This document shows, piece by piece, positions 23,428-25,556 of a stretch of 25,556 nt of DNA; within the stretch, counting starts at the first letter, position 1; each line of letters begins with the position of its first letter. The stretch lies in assembly GCA_024636405.1 (NCBI GenBank), contig JAGXHC010000132.1:1-25556 (forward strand). The letters are read 5' to 3'. Origin of the DNA: Sulfitobacter sp. GTDB lineage: Bacteria > Pseudomonadota > Alphaproteobacteria > Rhodobacterales > Rhodobacteraceae. Both the position numbers and the translations under genes were made by a program. The notes under the pieces were generated by a model that was not told the origin of the DNA, did no database searches, and worked only from the letters and a program-made list of their open reading frames with translations.

Positions 23428-25344
23428 TCAGACGGACGGTTCCGGTTCCATGCCGCCGCTCGGGGGCGTCTTCTTGCCCTTGGCTTTCGGAATCGCGGTG
23501 ACGCTGGGTGCGCTGCCGGTGTCGGATTTGTCCTCTTCGCCCGGATCCTCTGCCGGCGGCAGACCGTTCATCACGCGCTTGATCTCATCGCCTGTCAGGG
23601 TTTCATATTCCAGCAGACCTTGGGCCAGACGCTCAAATTCGACTTCCTTTTCCTTGATGATCTTCAGCGCCCAATCATAGCCGTCCTGGATGAACTTGCG
23701 CACCTCGTTCTCAACCGTTTCCTTGGTATTGGCCGACACCGAGAAACCTGCCGTATTGCCCTGATAGCCTTCGGCCGCTTCGGAATAATCGATGTTACCG
23801 ATCTTGTCGGACATCCCCCAGCGCAGGACCATTGCACGCGCCAGCGCGCTGGCCTGCTGGATGTCGCCAGCCGGACCGTTGGACACGGATTCAGCACCGT
23901 ATTTGTGGATCTCGGCTGCCTTGCCCGCCATTGTCATGGCCAGACGCTGGTGACATTCGTCCTTGAACATGTTCAGGCGGTCCATCTCGGGCAGGCTCAT
24001 CACCATGCCCAATGCCCCACCGCGCGGAATGATCGTTGCCTTGTAAACGGGGTCGCACTTTGGCAGGTTTATCCCGACCAGCGCATGACCCGCCTCATGG
24101 TAAGCTGTCATTTCCTTTTGCTCGGCGGTCATCACCATCGACCGACGCTCAGGCCCCATCATAACCTTGTCCTTGGCCTGCTCAAAGTCGAGCATGGTCA
24201 CAAACCGCCGACCAATACGGGCCGCAGTCAGTGCTGCTTCGTTCACCAGATTGGCAAGGTCCGCACCCGAAAATCCAGGCGTGCCTCGCGCGATGATGCG
24301 CAGATCCACATCAGGGCCCAGCGGCGTCTTGCGGGCGTGGACATGCAGGATCTTTTCACGGCCCTTGATATCGGGGTTCGGGACGGTGACCTGACGGTCG
24401 AAACGGCCCGGACGCAGCAAAGCAGGGTCCAGCACATCACGGCGGTTGGTCGCGGCAAGAATAATCACGCCCTCGTTGGCCTCAAAGCCGTCCATTTCGA
24501 CCAGCAACTGGTTCAGGGTCTGCTCACGCTCATCATTGCCGCCGCCGTAACCGGCCCCCCGATGACGGCCCACGGCGTCAATTTCATCGATGAAAACGAT
24601 ACAGGGCGCGTTCTTCTTGGCCTGTTCAAACATGTCGCGGACGCGCGATGCACCCACGCCCACGAACATTTCCACAAAGTCAGACCCGGAGATGGTGAAA
24701 AAGGGCACGCCCGCCTCGCCGGCAATGGCGCGTGCCAGCAGCGTCTTACCCGTACCCGGAGGGCCCACCAAAAGCGCACCTTTCGGAATTTTACCGCCAA
24801 GACGGCTGAATTTCTGCGGGTTGCGCAGGAATTCCACAATCTCCTCAAGCTCTTCTTTGGCCTCATCAATGCCCGCGACGTCGTCAAAGGTCACGCGGCC
24901 ATGCTTTTCTGTCAGCATCTTTGCCTTGGATTTGCCAAAGCCCATCGCGCCGCCTTTGCCGCCGCCCTGCATCCGGTTCATGAAATAGATCCACACACCG
25001 ATCAGAAGGATGATCGGCAGCAACGACATCAAGAAGGTCTGAAACCCAGATTGCTGCTGTTGTTCGGCGCGCACCGGGATCTTGTTATCGATCAAAAGCC
25101 CCGTGATTTCAGCATCTTCAGGCTTGATCGTGACATAATCGGTGCCATCGCTGCGGGTAAATCGCACCTGCTCGCCATCCAGCGTGACATTGCGCACATC
25201 GCCGCCTGTCACTGCCGATACAAATTCAGAATAGCTTATCTCGCGGCTCTGCATACCGCCGCCGGATCCGCTGAACAGATTGAACAGCGCGAGGATCAAC
25301 AGCAGCAGGACGACCCAAAAGGCCAGGTTGCGAACATTGCCCAA
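23428..25344 (-). CDS. ftsH: ATP-dependent zinc metalloprotease FtsH
   Basis: FtsH is the essential membrane-bound AAA+ protease that removes faulty membrane proteins and short-lived regulators. The 638-residue protein has two membrane segments (about residues 8-24 and 103-122) around a periplasmic domain. The AAA+ core has Walker [10 protein letters not shown] (193-201), Walker [10 protein letters not shown] (248-256) and the second region of homology with [20 protein letters not shown] (297-316). The zinc site HEAGH is at 416-420. The start is TTG at 25344: AGGAGA lies 6 bases before it on the minus strand, and the protein then begins [10 protein letters not shown] as in related bacteria. 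tilS lies 77 bases upstream on the same strand. A terminator follows. Confidence 0.97.
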   Translation of the reverse strand: MGNVRNLAFWVVLLLLILALFNLFSGSGGGMQSREISYSEFVSAVTGGDVRNVTLDGEQVRFTRSDGTDYVTIKPEDAEITGLLIDNKIPVRAEQQQQSGFQTFLMSLLPIILLIGVWIYFMNRMQGGGKGGAMGFGKSKAKMLTEKHGRVTFDDVAGIDEAKEELEEIVEFLRNPQKFSRLGGKIPKGALLVGPPGTGKTLLARAIAGEAGVPFFTISGSDFVEMFVGVGASRVRDMFEQAKKNAPCIVFIDEIDAVGRHRGAGYGGGNDEREQTLNQLLVEMDGFEANEGVIILAATNRRDVLDPALLRPGRFDRQVTVPNPDIKGREKILHVHARKTPLGPDVDLRIIARGTPGFSGADLANLVNEAALTAARIGRRFVTMLDFEQAKDKVMMGPERRSMVMTAEQKEMTAYHEAGHALVGINLPKCDPVYKATIIPRGGALGMVMSLPEMDRLNMFKDECHQRLAMTMAGKAAEIHKYGAESVSNGPAGDIQQASALARAMVLRWGMSDKIGNIDYSEAAEGYQGNTAGFSVSANTKETVENEVRKFIQDGYDWALKIIKEKEVEFERLAQGLLEYETLTGDEIKRVMNGLPPAEDPGEEDKSDTGSAPSVTAIPKAKGKKTPPSGGMEPEPSV

Positions 25345-25421
25345 GGCAAATCTCCTAATTCATGGGGGACGCATCAACATGATCCGGCCACCGTGCTAAG
25401 ATAAGGATCATACGCGCAGGT
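25345..25421. other. Gap between tilS and ftsH
   Basis: This 77-base gap holds the ftsH ribosome binding site (AGGAGA next to the TTG start). On the minus strand TTGAAC occurs right at the tilS stop and TATCTT occurs about 16 bases later, which could be a weak promoter. A CCCCAT box lies too near the ribosome binding site to be a heat-shock promoter. ftsH may also be transcribed from tilS. Confidence 0.35.
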
Positions 25422-25556
25422 TCAATGCGATAATAGTGCGGCAAAAAATGCATCTGGCCCGCCGTCGACATGCGCCTGCCAGTTTTGCGACCAGTTCGCG
25501 AGCGGTGCGGCCACCACTTCGGTGCCGCGCCAAACCGCAGGGGTGGACAGCAAAAC
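25422..25556 (-). CDS. tilS: tRNA(Ile)-lysidine synthase, C-terminal fragment
   Basis: The gene enters from the right edge; 44 residues and a stop are visible. They read STPAVWRGTEVVAAPLA, then W-containing residues and FFAALLSH at the end. This resembles the C terminus of rhodobacterial TilS (a TPALWRG..L.AAPLA pattern with a FF..LLSH end), and tilS is the usual neighbour upstream of ftsH in this group. TilS adds lysine to the wobble cytidine of tRNA-Ile. No catalytic motif is in view, so the call depends on the tail and the gene order. Confidence 0.72.
   Translation of the reverse strand, partial: VLLSTPAVWRGTEVVAAPLANWSQNWQAHVDGGPDAFFAALLSH

Noticed and set aside
25345..25380. Heat-shock (sigma-32-like) promoter before ftsH, from CCCCAT on the minus strand
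   Set aside because: The box is so close to the ribosome binding site that the transcript would start inside it, and no CTTGAAA-like -35 lies at the right distance.
23620..25404. A 594-residue open frame opposite ftsH on the plus strand
   Set aside because: It covers a fully intact ftsH on the other strand, has no recognisable domain, and long antisense frames are common opposite GC-rich conserved genes.

Overview
The window is a chromosomal stretch of a GC-rich alphaproteobacterium, most likely a member of Rhodobacterales (Roseobacter group). This rests on gene content and on protein style: a topoisomerase I with a lysine/alanine-rich tail, a Flp pilin core reading GAVTVDWVVLTAA, a tad cluster with an OmpA-type lipoprotein in the CpaD position, and a tilS-ftsH order. 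No mobile element, tRNA, rRNA or CRISPR array was seen, and base composition looks even throughout.

Left part (1-3553): the 3' end of topA; an exported L,D-transpeptidase with its own terminator; an overlapping operon of scoA, scoB (succinyl-CoA:3-ketoacid CoA-transferase) and a small GNAT-like acetyltransferase; then a convergent, exported lytic transglycosylase.

Middle part (3554-16122): a Tad/Flp (type IVc) pilus locus read on the plus strand. Two Flp pilin paralogues, cpaB, cpaC (secretin) and an OmpA-like lipoprotein come first. Stable hairpins follow flp1, flp2 and cpaB, and a classic terminator follows the OmpA gene. A second block then runs almost without gaps: cpaE/tadZ, cpaF/tadA, tadB, tadC, tadD, a second TPR lipoprotein and the prepilin peptidase tadV/cpaA. 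A separate AAA+ ATPase with an N-terminal winged-helix-like region follows, and its role is not known to me. Minor pseudopilin genes (tadE/F/G) are absent from the window, so the pilus must be completed from another locus. Two peptidoglycan enzymes lie outside the locus; the transglycosylase shares the intergenic region with the first pilin gene.

Right part (16219-25556): a ligase-associated Lhr-type helicase and the PdeM endonuclease, without their usual ligase and exonuclease partners, followed by a PaaI-type thioesterase. On the minus strand are folD and fhs (tetrahydrofolate one-carbon metabolism), a MOSC-domain protein, ftsH with a TTG start, and the 3' end of tilS. Terminators are visible after fhs and after ftsH.

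The most interesting items are the Tad-linked AAA+ ATPase, the hairpin-punctuated front half of the pilus locus, the unusual Asp-Trp pilin signature, and the split ligase-associated repair module.
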